Of a stretch of 64,000 nt of DNA, positions 1 through 8,291 are shown piece by piece. The notes under the pieces were generated by a model. That model was not told where the DNA came from, ran no database searches, and was given only the letters and a program-made list of their open reading frames with translations. Source of the DNA: Candidatus Paracaedibacteraceae bacterium. Lineage in GTDB: Bacteria; Pseudomonadota; Alphaproteobacteria; UBA6184. Both the position numbers and the translations under genes were made by a program. Every line of letters starts with the position of its first letter. Position 1 is the first letter of the stretch. The stretch lies in NCBI GenBank assembly GCA_024236035.1, contig JACKLG010000001.1, positions 62,001 through 126,000 of the forward strand, in the 5' to 3' direction.

Positions 1-2848
1 CAGATACTAACTTACGCAATTCGCGAACAATCGCAAATTTTTCTTCATCGGCTGCAGAAACAGCAGCAACACTCGCTTTCGCAGGCGCAGTCGCAGCAGA
101 TGCATGCCCAGCAGAAGCTTCCGCTGCTGGCAATTCAATGTCTAATAAATCTTTTACTTCATTAAATTTCGCAACAAATCCTTTAAATTTTGCAAATTCG
201 CCGCGCATATCAGCAGCATCGTAAAGACGACCAGCTGCCAATTCTCTAGCAACAAGTCCAATCATTGCTTGACCTTGACGAAGTTTTGCATTAATAAACG
301 CAGCAACTCGTCCAGATGTTTCGCCTGTACCTTCAACAAAGTCAAAACCTTGGAATTGTTCTGCTTGACCTTTTAATGCTGTTGCTTTTTCAATCGCAGC
401 TTCAGCTTCAAACACAGCTTCAATCTCAGCAACTACTTCACGATATTGACCTGCAAGGGCTTCAGAAATAACGTCATCACCCGCCTCAGAAGCTTCTTCT
501 GCTGCATCTGCTGCCATAGTCGCGTCATAATGATCAAGTTCACGAACTAAATATGTGTGCAACTGACGTAATGTAGTTAAACCGTCACGGTCAGCAACAT
601 CAGCAAGTGTCCAAGCCGGACGTCCCTCTTCTTCTGCTTCAGCATCAGCTTCAACAGCTTCAAACACTACGGTTGCAGCTTTTAATGCGTCAATACGATC
701 TAATGCAGCATCTCTTGCTTCAGTTTGCGCTTCAATTTCAGCGTCTGCATCTACAATAACTTTTCCAAGAATTGCAGCTGTATCTAATGCAGCAACACGT
801 GCAGCTAATGCTTCAGCTTTACCTTCAAAACCAGCAAGTCTTGCAACTTCAGCTTCAAAACCAGGAATTCTACCAGCTTCAGCTATTAATGCACGCATCT
901 GTGATTCTAAAGTAGTGTTTTCTGTTCTTACAGCGTCCAATGCTAGTTGCGCAGCAGCAGCTTGGTCAGCAGCTTCTCTTGCTCTCTCTTGAGCCTTAGA
1001 TTTAGCTTCTTCAGCTTTTTTAAGCTCATCTGCAGTTTCGGTAACTCTTTGTAAAGCAGCAGTTTTTTCAGCAGCAAGTTGGCGGCGGTTAGCTTGAGCT
1101 TCTCTTAACTGTTGCGCAATCGCTGCATCAGTAGGATTCGCAGCGGCAGCAGCAGTCAATCTATCAACTTCCGCATCTCCAGCAACTAAGTCTCTTTCTG
1201 CTTTGCGTGCTTTTTTGCCTGCTTCAAATTCAGCTTTTGCCGCAGTTACTGCTTCAGCAGTTGCAGCGATAGATGCTTTTAAAGCTTTTATGTTGCCAGC
1301 TAGTGTTTTCACTATTAATTGTAGAGATTCAAATTCAGCCTTTGTCTTATCAGCCGCTTTTTCAGCCGCTTCTAATTCTTTTGTTGCTTTTTCAGCCTCA
1401 GCTTTTTTCGCAGCTAATGATCTCTTTGCATTTGACAAAGCAACTTCAGCATCAGCAATTTGCGCAACAATCTCTTTTACTGCAGCTTCTTTTGCAGTAA
1501 CAGTATCCGCTAATTCAGCTTCTCTTGCAGCATCACGTTCTTTTTTAAGTGATACTTCTCTCGCTGCTAACTCTGTTGCTGTCGCAGTTGCTCTTTCAAG
1601 TGCAGTTTCAGCTTCTGTAACCGCTACATCAGCATTTCCTTTTGCTGTTTTTGCAGTTGCCAATGCCTCTTTAGCATTTTTTGCTGCAGTTTCTGCCGCT
1701 GTTAATGCCGCTGCCTTCGCAGTTTCAAGCGCTGCTAATTTTTGTTCTAAATCAGTTTTTGCTGTCTTTAATCGGTCTGTTACTCTGCTTAATTCAGTCA
1801 CAGCAGCTTCAGCTGCAGTTGTTGCAGCAGCTTTTGCTTCTTTTGCAGTATTTAACGCTGCTTCAGCAGCAGCTTTCGCAGCTTTTGCAGCTTCAAATGC
1901 TTTATCTGCAGCTGTTTGTTTTTCTTTTGCAGCAGCAATTTCAGCATCTTTTTCTGCAATCTTGGCTTGCAATAAGTTTAACGCTAATACTTCTGCAGAT
2001 CCAGCAGGTTTACCTGCTGCCGCTGTTTGTGTTGCTGGCAACGCCTCAGTTAATTTTGCTTTTGCAGCGTCTAACGTTTCAATTGCAGTTTTTGCTGCTT
2101 TTGCAGCTGCTTCTTTTGCAGTTAATTCAGCTTCTGCACGCGTCAAAGCTTCCCCTGCAGCAGTTTCTGCTGCTGTTGCAACTTCTAAAGCTTCTGCTTT
2201 TGCAGCTGCTACTAATTCTGCATTTTTCCATGCAGCATTCAATCTCGTAACTTTATTTGCTGAAGATTCATGAGCGTCCACAGCAGCAGTCATTGCATCA
2301 ATCAATCCGCTAACAGTTTCTGCTGCATCCGTATCTACTTTTGCTGGTGCAGGTGCTGGAGTTGGATTAACGACCGCATCATCAACAGCTTTCTTTGCAG
2401 CTTCTTCTTTAATTAATGCCTCAACTTCTGTACGAGACTCATCAACGATTCTTCTTAAAGTTGGGTTTGTTGCTAATGCTGCAGCGATTGCTTCAATTGA
2501 TTTTTGTTGCTGTGCAGCTGTTTGCTTGCGTAATGCAGCAACCAACGCATCAGGAGTTTGTGCTTCTTCTGTTTTTGCACTTAATACACCAGCAACAGCT
2601 TTCAAACCTGCTTCATCCGTCAATGCGCGGGCCAACAAATTGCTTACAGCAACCGTTCCATCTGCGCGCAAACCTTTAGTTTCAGAAAAGAATTCAGTGA
2701 TTGCTTTCTTTGCAACAGCAACCGAGTTAGCTACCGCTGTGTTTTCTTTAAATGCCGCGTCAGTCATAACCGCTGCTGAACGCGCACTTAAGTTTGTTGT
2801 CGCAAATGCGGCAACTAAACTTGTACCAATTAATAAATTACGTTTCAT
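1..2848 (-). CDS. Very long Ala-rich coiled-coil exported protein (C-terminus outside window)
   Basis: An open frame of at least 949 codons begins at an ATG ending at 2848 and reads to the left edge without a stop. A strong ribosome site (AGGAGATAAC) lies just upstream. The N-terminus (MKRNLLIGTSLVAAFATTNL) looks like a Sec signal peptide. Most of the rest is Ala/Glu/Lys/Thr-rich with heptad-like spacing, for example repeated AKxAAE-type units, so a long coiled coil or rod is likely. Towards the left edge composition becomes more mixed (around residues 700-900), suggesting a globular or membrane-anchoring end outside the window. It starts 20 bp after the stop of the small barrel gene to its right and is probably cotranscribed with it. 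The family is not recognised; the product could be a surface fibre, a periplasmic spacer or an effector. The low-complexity sequence also makes long meaningless open frames on the other strand. Confidence 0.8.
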   Translation of the reverse strand, partial: MKRNLLIGTSLVAAFATTNLSARSAAVMTDAAFKENTAVANSVAVAKKAITEFFSETKGLRADGTVAVSNLLARALTDEAGLKAVAGVLSAKTEEAQTPDALVAALRKQTAAQQQKSIEAIAAALATNPTLRRIVDESRTEVEALIKEEAAKKAVDDAVVNPTPAPAPAKVDTDAAETVSGLIDAMTAAVDAHESSANKVTRLNAAWKNAELVAAAKAEALEVATAAETAAGEALTRAEAELTAKEAAAKAAKTAIETLDAAKAKLTEALPATQTAAAGKPAGSAEVLALNLLQAKIAEKDAEIAAAKEKQTAADKAFEAAKAAKAAAEAALNTAKEAKAAATTAAEAAVTELSRVTDRLKTAKTDLEQKLAALETAKAAALTAAETAAKNAKEALATAKTAKGNADVAVTEAETALERATATATELAAREVSLKKERDAAREAELADTVTAKEAAVKEIVAQIADAEVALSNAKRSLAAKKAEAEKATKELEAAEKAADKTKAEFESLQLIVKTLAGNIKALKASIAATAEAVTAAKAEFEAGKKARKAERDLVAGDAEVDRLTAAAAANPTDAAIAQQLREAQANRRQLAAEKTAALQRVTETADELKKAEEAKSKAQERAREAADQAAAAQLALDAVRTENTTLESQMRALIAEAGRIPGFEAEVARLAGFEGKAEALAARVAALDTAAILGKVIVDADAEIEAQTEARDAALDRIDALKAATVVFEAVEADAEAEEEGRPAWTLADVADRDGLTTLRQLHTYLVRELDHYDATMAADAAEEASEAGDDVISEALAGQYREVVAEIEAVFEAEAAIEKATALKGQAEQFQGFDFVEGTGETSGRVAAFINAKLRQGQAMIGLVARELAAGRLYDAADMRGEFAKFKGFVAKFNEVKDLLDIELPAAEASAGHASAATAPAKASVAAVSAADEEKFAIVRELRKLVS

Positions 2849-2868
2849 ATGTGTTATCTCCTAAAAAA

Positions 2869-3501
2869 TTAGATCTCTGCGCCAATCGCGAAGTCCATAC
2901 CCCAGAATTTTGCTGTATCCGCCTCTGTGCGCCCTACTGCCGCATCTTTTGCGTTAATTTCAGCAGAAGTAAGATCATAACGACCATTTACAGAAAGATA
3001 AACACTTCCAATTCCTACACGAACACCACCAACAAATGGTATCTTCCAATTAGCAGAAAAATTTGTGCCGTCTTTCTTTGCGATACTCATTTCCGCACCA
3101 ACACCCAAAAATGGAGTGATAGATACAGTTTGATTTACTGGAAATTCCCAACCAAGTGTTACGCGCGGTTCAATTACGATTGCAAATGGATCAACACGAT
3201 TTGTTCCGTTTTCTAATTTTTTACCGTCTGCAAACTTGTGTTCAAATGCATATACACCACGAACCCAACCTGCTACTTGCAAGTTTTGCCACACTTTATA
3301 TCCAAAACCAGCTTCAATACCGAAGCTTCCAAACGTTTCATCTTTTAAATAATCAGATGCAGCAGCTACACCACCTTGAGACGCTAAACGTTCAAAGCCG
3401 CCTGTACCGCCAACATAAATGCTTGATTTTTGATTTGCCTTAGCAGCAACTGGGGACAAAAACACCGCAGCAGTTGCCAATAGTAATAACTTATTTTTCA
3501 T
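2869..3501 (-). CDS. Small outer-membrane beta-barrel protein
   Basis: About 210 residues with a clear Sec signal peptide (MKNKLLLLATAAVFLSPVAA, cut after AKA). The mature part alternates polar and hydrophobic residues in strands broken by short turns, such as VRVGIGSVYLSVNGRYDL and the final FWGMDFAIGAEI, as in 8-stranded OmpA/opacity-type porin-like barrels. Two ATGs lie six bases apart; the inner one (ending at 3501) is preferred because GAAAG sits 7 bases before it but only 1 base before the outer ATG at 3507. The gene is followed 20 bp later by the long coiled-coil gene, so the pair may form one surface unit. The exact family cannot be named from sequence alone. Confidence 0.75.
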   Translation of the reverse strand: MKNKLLLLATAAVFLSPVAAKANQKSSIYVGGTGGFERLASQGGVAAASDYLKDETFGSFGIEAGFGYKVWQNLQVAGWVRGVYAFEHKFADGKKLENGTNRVDPFAIVIEPRVTLGWEFPVNQTVSITPFLGVGAEMSIAKKDGTNFSANWKIPFVGGVRVGIGSVYLSVNGRYDLTSAEINAKDAAVGRTEADTAKFWGMDFAIGAEI

Positions 3502-3678
3502 GGTCATACTTTCTTTTTGATATTCCCAAGGTTATACATAAGGACAATTAACAGCGATGTCAATAAAATTACTTAATAAACAGTTAATTTTTAAAAGTTT
3601 TAAAAAAAAGAGTAACTTTATCAGTTTTAAACAATACAGCTGTTGCAAAAAAGTTACTATTTTTATATTTTTTTTATA

Positions 3679-5010
3679 CTATTTTCTAGTAAATACGCCA
3701 TTTACAACACCGTCTTGTAATCGAACAGTGATGTGTGTCTCATTATTTAAATCTTTTACAGAACTAATTAAATGATGATTTTCATCTTGCAGGATTGCAA
3801 ACCCCTTCTTCAGGATGTTGACAAAATTTGACGCATTTAAATGTGATGACAAAGCAGCCAGCCTACTATTCTTTTGGGACATCACCTCGCCCACACCCTG
3901 GTCTAATTTCAACCCTGCGTGGGACAGTTCCCATTTTTTATTTTTAATCAAATTGGATGGTGAAACGCACCGTTCTGCCAACTGCAATAAATGAATTCGT
4001 TTTGCAACGTGAAAACGTTCTAAAAAATGGTCCAGCCGTATCTGATCAACCTGGCGCAATTTTGGCATCAAAAAAATATCCGCAGATTTTAATGCAGATT
4101 GGGCATGTTGCATTGTAACCCCTATGTGTTGCATTGTAGACCCCATTTTTGCATTCAATCGGCTCTCCAAACGCTCCAAATAATTTCGGATATCTTCCTT
4201 GCGGGGAGCCACTATTTCCGCGGCATTTGTCGGGGTCGAAGCCCGTCGATCACTGGCATAATCAATTAAGGGCGTATCCGGCTCATGTCCAATCGCCGTA
4301 ATGATCGGAATCTCCGAAAGCCTTATAAACCGGGCCAATTCCTCATCGTTAAAGTGCCACAGGTCTTCAAAACTACCCCCTCCCCGGGCAATAATTAAAA
4401 CATCTGGCCGCTCAGAAAATTCATGAAACCCTTTAATTGCCTGGATAATATCACGTGGCGTATTCTCTCCCTGGACAGTCACCGGCCACAAATACACCTT
4501 ATTTTCAACATACCTTTCCTCTAAACGCGCCTGAATATCATGCAACACTGCCCCTTCAGAAGAGGTAATTAAACCAATGGTTTTAGGCAATCTTGGGATT
4601 GCTCGTTTAAGTTTTTCATCAAAAACTCCTTCGGCTTGCAACCGATGCCGCCTTTGTTCCAATAAAGTAAATAAAGCCCCACGCCCAGCAGGCTCAAAGC
4701 TGTCCATAATAAATTGATACTTTGAACGCCCCATATAAGTCGTAACAGAGCCTCTCCCAATAATTTCTAAACCATCCGTCAATGGTATATTGAAGGTTTG
4801 AGCAATGCCTTTCCAAGAAATACAATCAATGACTGCATCCGAATCCTTCAAAGAAAAATATACATGGCCAGATTTATGGTAAGTAATGCTAGATACTTCA
4901 CCTCTCAAACGAATAAATTGAAATCCAACCTCCAGACGTTTCTTAATTTGTTGGGCCAGCTCTTTTACCGTTAAGCAGTTATCTATAGGTTTTTCAAGGG
5001 GTAAAGTCAT
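3679..5010 (-). CDS. xseA: Exodeoxyribonuclease VII large subunit
   Basis: This is the catalytic large subunit of exonuclease VII, which degrades single-stranded DNA from both ends in complex with several XseB subunits. The 443-residue length is normal. Residues 13-105 form the OB-fold DNA-binding domain (FIRLRGEVSS, GHVYFSLKD). The catalytic domain carries RGGGSFEDLW at about 209-218 and GHEPDTPLIDYASDRRASTP from 241, both hallmarks of the family. A coiled-coil stretch around 275-370 and a short C-terminal segment follow, as expected. xseB is not adjacent. It is transcribed away from trhO, with which it shares a 90-bp intergenic region. Two Pro residues in the GHE motif (EPDTP) replace commoner Thr residues, but the key His, Asp and Arg residues are kept. 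Confidence 0.96.
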   Translation of the reverse strand: MTLPLEKPIDNCLTVKELAQQIKKRLEVGFQFIRLRGEVSSITYHKSGHVYFSLKDSDAVIDCISWKGIAQTFNIPLTDGLEIIGRGSVTTYMGRSKYQFIMDSFEPAGRGALFTLLEQRRHRLQAEGVFDEKLKRAIPRLPKTIGLITSSEGAVLHDIQARLEERYVENKVYLWPVTVQGENTPRDIIQAIKGFHEFSERPDVLIIARGGGSFEDLWHFNDEELARFIRLSEIPIITAIGHEPDTPLIDYASDRRASTPTNAAEIVAPRKEDIRNYLERLESRLNAKMGSTMQHIGVTMQHAQSALKSADIFLMPKLRQVDQIRLDHFLERFHVAKRIHLLQLAERCVSPSNLIKNKKWELSHAGLKLDQGVGEVMSQKNSRLAALSSHLNASNFVNILKKGFAILQDENHHLISSVKDLNNETHITVRLQDGVVNGVFTRK

Positions 5011-5027
5011 TTATCTATGATTTTGGA

Positions 5028-5055
5028 TTGCGTTTTTCTTACAAACTTCTATAAT
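5028..5055 (+). promoter_or_regulatory. Sigma70-type promoter for trhO
   Basis: TTGCGT at 5028-5033 and a perfect TATAAT at 5050-5055 are separated by 16 bp, placing transcription start roughly 35 bases before the trhO start codon. This is a reading of consensus match only. Confidence 0.55.
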
Positions 5056-5099
5056 ACATTTCAAATGTCAACTGTTTTATTTTTAGATAGGTGTCCTAA

Positions 5100-6014
5100 A
5101 TGAATTTACCATATGTCGTAGCTGCTCTATATAAGTTTGCTGACTTTCCTGATTATAAAGAGTTTCAGCCAAAGCTGCTGACGTGCTGTAAAAAACATAA
5201 AGTATATGGAACGTTATTATTAGCAGAAGAAGGAATCAATGGAACTATTGCGGGGCCCAGAGAAGGCATTGATGCCGTTATGCTTCTAATTCGCACCCAT
5301 CCCGCATTTAAAGAAGGGTTAGAATATAAAGAGTCATTTGCATCCCAGCAGCCTTTTTTAAGAACAAAAATCCGATTAAAAAAAGAAATTGTCACATTAG
5401 GTATTCCAGGTATTAGTCCTGTTAAAACCGTAGGTGAATATGTTGAACCCGAAGATTGGAACAACTTAATTCAACAAGACGATGTGGTATTAATTGATTG
5501 TCGCAATGATTACGAATACGAAATTGGCACGTTTAAAGGAGCAACTAATCCAAACACAGAAACCTTTAGAGAATTTCCTGACTATATCAAAAAAAATTTC
5601 ACCCCAGAAAAGCATAAAAAAATTGCAACATTCTGTACTGGTGGAATTCGCTGTGAAAAATCAACGTCATTATTAAAAGAAATGGGGTTTGAAGAAGTTT
5701 ACCATTTAAAAGGGGGGATTTTAAAATATTTAGAAACAGTCCCCCAAGAAACCAGTTTATGGAAAGGTGAATGCTTTGTATTTGATAACCGTGTAGCCGT
5801 TACTCATGGAGTGGAAGAAGGCCAGTATGACCAATGTTACGGCTGTCGTTACCCCGTATCAGACGAACAAAAACAACATCCACATTATAAAGAAGGTGTA
5901 CATTGCCACCGGTGTTATGACAAGCGATCAGCCGACCAACATCGAATAGCAGAAACACGTCATCGCCAAGTACAAATAGCAAAAGAAAAAGGTATTAAAC
6001 ATTTAGGCCGATGA
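5100..6014 (+). CDS. trhO: tRNA uridine(34) hydroxylase, rhodanese family
   Basis: TrhO (YceA) carries out oxygen-dependent hydroxylation of U34 in tRNAs, the first step toward 5-(carboxy)methoxyuridine. The 304-residue protein has an N-terminal acylphosphatase-like domain (1-100), a rhodanese domain (about 120-215) with the catalytic loop CTGGIRCEKS at 179-188 (Cys179), and a C-terminal part with paired cysteines CYGC (246-249) and CHRC (269-272) that probably bind zinc. All are typical of the family. The ATG has only a weak ribosome site. An 7-bp inverted repeat (6006-6012 and 6019-6025) overlaps the stop codon but has no T-run, so it is not a clear terminator. A decayed transposase follows on the other strand. 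Confidence 0.93.
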   Translation: MNLPYVVAALYKFADFPDYKEFQPKLLTCCKKHKVYGTLLLAEEGINGTIAGPREGIDAVMLLIRTHPAFKEGLEYKESFASQQPFLRTKIRLKKEIVTLGIPGISPVKTVGEYVEPEDWNNLIQQDDVVLIDCRNDYEYEIGTFKGATNPNTETFREFPDYIKKNFTPEKHKKIATFCTGGIRCEKSTSLLKEMGFEEVYHLKGGILKYLETVPQETSLWKGECFVFDNRVAVTHGVEEGQYDQCYGCRYPVSDEQKQHPHYKEGVHCHRCYDKRSADQHRIAETRHRQVQIAKEKGIKHLGR

Positions 6015-6029
6015 ACTAATCGGCCACAA

Positions 6030-6039
6030 GCCACTGAGT
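6030..6039. repeat. 10-bp direct repeat, left copy
   Basis: GCCACTGAGT occurs here and again at 6477-6486, bracketing the IS200-like transposase remnant. IS200/IS605 elements usually make no target duplication, so this may be an end sequence of the element or chance. Confidence 0.4.
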
Positions 6040-6040
6040 T

Positions 6041-6420
6041 TCAAAAAAGGTTGATTTGTTTAGAAGCACTTTCTAACTGATCCATCACCTTAAGTTGCTA
6101 AGTCCGTATCGTCTCTGTGTTCGCATTTCCCATCGTTTCTACAAAATAACTCTGTGTCCACATATCAGTATAATATTAAAAACTCACGTACCGCTAGACT
6201 CTTTATGATCTGCATAATATCTGAAGGGGGATACCCCAAGCTCTGATTGAACAATTATATGTATATGGTCTTCTGGTATTTCCAGCTCCACTATTTCTAT
6301 ATTGTAATCATAGCCTATGCTCCCGATATGGTTCTTCAAATACTTTTTTCCGACAGTCGATATTCATACTAAGTGACACATAATCCCAAATACATGATGG
6401 CTATGTCCTTGTGTCTTCAT
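6041..6420 (-). pseudogene. Decayed IS200/IS605-type Y1 transposase (tnpA remnant)
   Basis: Reading leftward from the ATG ending at 6420 gives a recognisable TnpA: MKTQGHSHHVFGIMCHLV, then a TGA (6364-6366) where the family usually has Trp, then KKYLKNHIGSIGYDYNIEIV and EDHIHIIV with the HxH metal/DNA motif. The frame then shifts near 6170-6195 and resumes as MWTQSYFVETMGNANTETIR, the conserved C-terminal part of the family. A TAG (6098-6100) follows directly, where the family normally has a Tyr in this helix, probably the catalytic one. In-frame coding continues to a stop at 6041-6043. At least one frameshift and two internal stops mean it is inactive. No tnpB or cargo gene is seen. The full family length (about 125-150 residues) is covered. 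Confidence 0.85.
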
Positions 6421-6476
6421 GTTGAAAATCCCATAATGTACTTCTGTATATTATATGCTTTCCATCTCCGCCGCAC

Positions 6477-6486
6477 GCCACTGAGT
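6477..6486. repeat. 10-bp direct repeat, right copy
   Basis: Second copy of GCCACTGAGT, 447 bp from the first at 6030-6039, just upstream of the transposase remnant's start codon. Confidence 0.4.
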
Positions 6487-6526
6487 CTTGCGCTGTGAGC
6501 TATAAACAAAATTCCAGGAAATAAAA

Positions 6527-6554
6527 AAAAGCCCCTGAAAAGGGGCTTTTTTTA
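6527..6554 (-). terminator. Bidirectional intrinsic terminator
   Basis: A perfect 10-bp stem (AAAAGCCCCT / AGGGGCTTTT) with a GAAA loop is flanked by A-runs and T-runs on opposite sides, so it can stop transcription in both directions. It lies 13 bp beyond the stop codon of the barrel lipoprotein gene on the minus strand. Confidence 0.9.
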
Positions 6555-6566
6555 AGGTTAATTTAA

Positions 6567-7973
6567 TTATCTGTCTAAGCTTACGTTGAACGCAGCAGAA
6601 GAACCTGCAAGTGTGTCTAAACCTAAGTTAGTACTGAATGTTACACCACTGTTTAAGTTCAGGCTTGCTGACCATTCTACAGAACCACGCACACTTCCTG
6701 CGTTACCAAGGTAACGAGAACCTGCATTCCAATCATCATGTGTACCATATCCAACTTTCGCTAATAAACGAGTATTTAATGAATATGTATCTGCCGAAAG
6801 ACCAGCGATATCTGCATCTAAACCAACAAATGCAGCCGTATCATTTAAACTTACAACGCTATCACGATTTAACTGACGATGTGACAATTGTACAAATGGT
6901 GACACAAACGCTGCATCATATCCCACAGTGAACTGGCTACGCACACCAGACCAATCAGCATGATGCACATCAGCTGCTGATACAGAACCAATCTGAGCTT
7001 CTGCGAAGTAATTACCAAAACTTTGAGACGCTATTACAGATGTTTCCAACTGACGTCCATCAATACCAAATCCTTCACCGCTGTTGGCATAAGATTGCAT
7101 CGCACCAATTACTGTATTGCCTAAGCGATATGCTACAGAACCTGTTGTTGCTTCCGTTGCTTTTGCACTATCCACCGAACCTTTTAACTGTACGAACACT
7201 GGCAAACCTAATTGAGCTGACTTACCAGCCACACCATTTACGCTAAATGGTGTACCATCAATCAAACCATATGAAGAAGTACGCGCTTGGCGGAAAGACT
7301 GCTGAGAAGAAAGATCACGCATACCAGCAGATAAAGACAAAGCAGCCCCACCAGCATCCACACCAACTTCAGCTAAACCTATTTCCATTGCTTTAATAAG
7401 AATGGCCTTTACATAAGTTTTCTTTTGCGCATCGTTAACTCCAGCTGGAAACATAGACTGAATATCAGTTCTTAATGCGATAGCATCGACAAAACCATCA
7501 TAACTACCATTTACAATATCTTTAAAATTAATTTGTGCTGCAACAAGGTTTTTTAGTGATTCCAAATTGACGGGTGTAACATCTGAAAGCCACACATATC
7601 CAGTAGCAGTTTTTAACTGTGATACGGATTTAGTAACCAAATTTTTTAAATAATTGGAATTTTTAGAAATACGATCGATTAACGCTTCTCTTTGAGCAGT
7701 TAAAAGCATCGCATCAGCCTGTTTATCTAATGCATCTGCTCCAGCCTCAAGCACTGCAGCGCTTCCATCATCAGTGGCATCGTGCGCCTGACGAGCAGCA
7801 TCTCTAAGTTCTTGAGCTCTCTTCTTAACTTCCACCGCTTTTTTAACATCCCCAAGTTCTTTATTTTCACTTGGCGTTGAGGTACTATCCCCACACCCTG
7901 TTAAAAACACACCTACAGCAACAAAAGAAGCTGTTAATAACAATTTTTTTAAATCTTCACGTGCAATTTTCAT
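6567..7973 (-). CDS. Lipoprotein with helical N-terminus and barrel-like C-terminus
   Basis: A 468-residue protein with a lipoprotein signal: hydrophobic stretch 11-24 followed by the lipobox LTGC (Cys27). The residue after Cys is Gly, not Asp, so outer-membrane sorting is expected. Residues 35-115 are Ala/Lys/Glu-rich and probably helical (ELRDAARQAHDA, ALDKQADAML). From about residue 230 the sequence alternates as in beta-strands with Ser/Gly/Asn turns (FTVGYDAAFVSPFVQLSHRQ, VEWSASLNLNSGVTFSTNLG), resembling an autotransporter-type barrel. It ends in SLDR, not in the Phe/Trp usually needed for barrel assembly. The family is not recognised. It could be a surface-exposed lipoprotein with a beta-rich passenger. 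A strong terminator follows, so it is the last or only gene of its unit. Confidence 0.75.
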   Translation of the reverse strand: MKIAREDLKKLLLTASFVAVGVFLTGCGDSTSTPSENKELGDVKKAVEVKKRAQELRDAARQAHDATDDGSAAVLEAGADALDKQADAMLLTAQREALIDRISKNSNYLKNLVTKSVSQLKTATGYVWLSDVTPVNLESLKNLVAAQINFKDIVNGSYDGFVDAIALRTDIQSMFPAGVNDAQKKTYVKAILIKAMEIGLAEVGVDAGGAALSLSAGMRDLSSQQSFRQARTSSYGLIDGTPFSVNGVAGKSAQLGLPVFVQLKGSVDSAKATEATTGSVAYRLGNTVIGAMQSYANSGEGFGIDGRQLETSVIASQSFGNYFAEAQIGSVSAADVHHADWSGVRSQFTVGYDAAFVSPFVQLSHRQLNRDSVVSLNDTAAFVGLDADIAGLSADTYSLNTRLLAKVGYGTHDDWNAGSRYLGNAGSVRGSVEWSASLNLNSGVTFSTNLGLDTLAGSSAAFNVSLDR

Positions 7974-8060
7974 AATTTACCTTTTACTTTTTATTATTCC
8001 TCTTTTTAACATTAACAATAAAATATTAACAAAAGGTAAAAACAACCCCTTAAAAAAATC

Positions 8061-8088
8061 TTGCTTTTTAAATAAAAAACGCTATTAT
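8061..8088 (+). promoter_or_regulatory. Promoter for the tRNA-Asn/tRNA-Glu unit
   Basis: TTGCTT (8061-8066) and TATTAT (8083-8088) are 16 bp apart and end 20 bp before the tRNA-Asn. The tRNAs and probably sfsA, map and radC could be read from here, as no terminator is seen between them. Confidence 0.55.
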
Positions 8089-8107
8089 GCTCTCCATAAG
8101 GTGTTAA

Positions 8108-8183
8108 TCCCCGATAGCTCAGTCGGTAGAGCAAATGGCTGTTAACCATTGGGTCGCTGGTTCGAATCCGGCTCGGGGAGCCA
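8108..8183 (+). tRNA. tRNA-Asn (anticodon GTT)
   Basis: 76 bases with acceptor stem TCCCCGA/TCGGGGA, D-arm GCTCAGTCGGTAGAGC, anticodon loop CTGTTAA (GTT), T-arm with GGTTCGAATCC, and an encoded CCA end (8181-8183). Confidence 0.97.
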
Positions 8184-8197
8184 CCTTATTTTACTTT

Positions 8198-8272
8198 GTC
8201 CCCTTCGTCTAGCGGTCAGGACATCACCCTCTCACGGTGGAAACACGGGTTCGATTCCCGTAGGGGATGCCA
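8198..8272 (+). tRNA. tRNA-Glu (anticodon CTC)
   Basis: 75 bases with acceptor GTCCCCT/AGGGGAT, anticodon stem TCACC/GGTGG closing loop CTCTCAC (anticodon CTC, reads GAG), T-arm GGTTCGATTCC and encoded CCA. It lies 14 bp after tRNA-Asn. GAG is the rarer Glu codon in an AT-rich genome, so a separate TTC isoacceptor is expected elsewhere. Confidence 0.96.
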
Positions 8273-8291
8273 ATTATCATGACGAGTCTAA

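Noticed and set aside
1203..2679. Long plus-strand open frames rich in Ala/Ser/Phe or Leu/Gln
   Set aside because: They are the opposite-strand shadows of the Ala-rich coiled-coil gene, which has a proper start, ribosome site and signal peptide on the minus strand.
6006..6025. Inverted repeat over the trhO stop as a terminator
   Set aside because: The 7-bp stem overlaps the stop codon and has no T-run after it.
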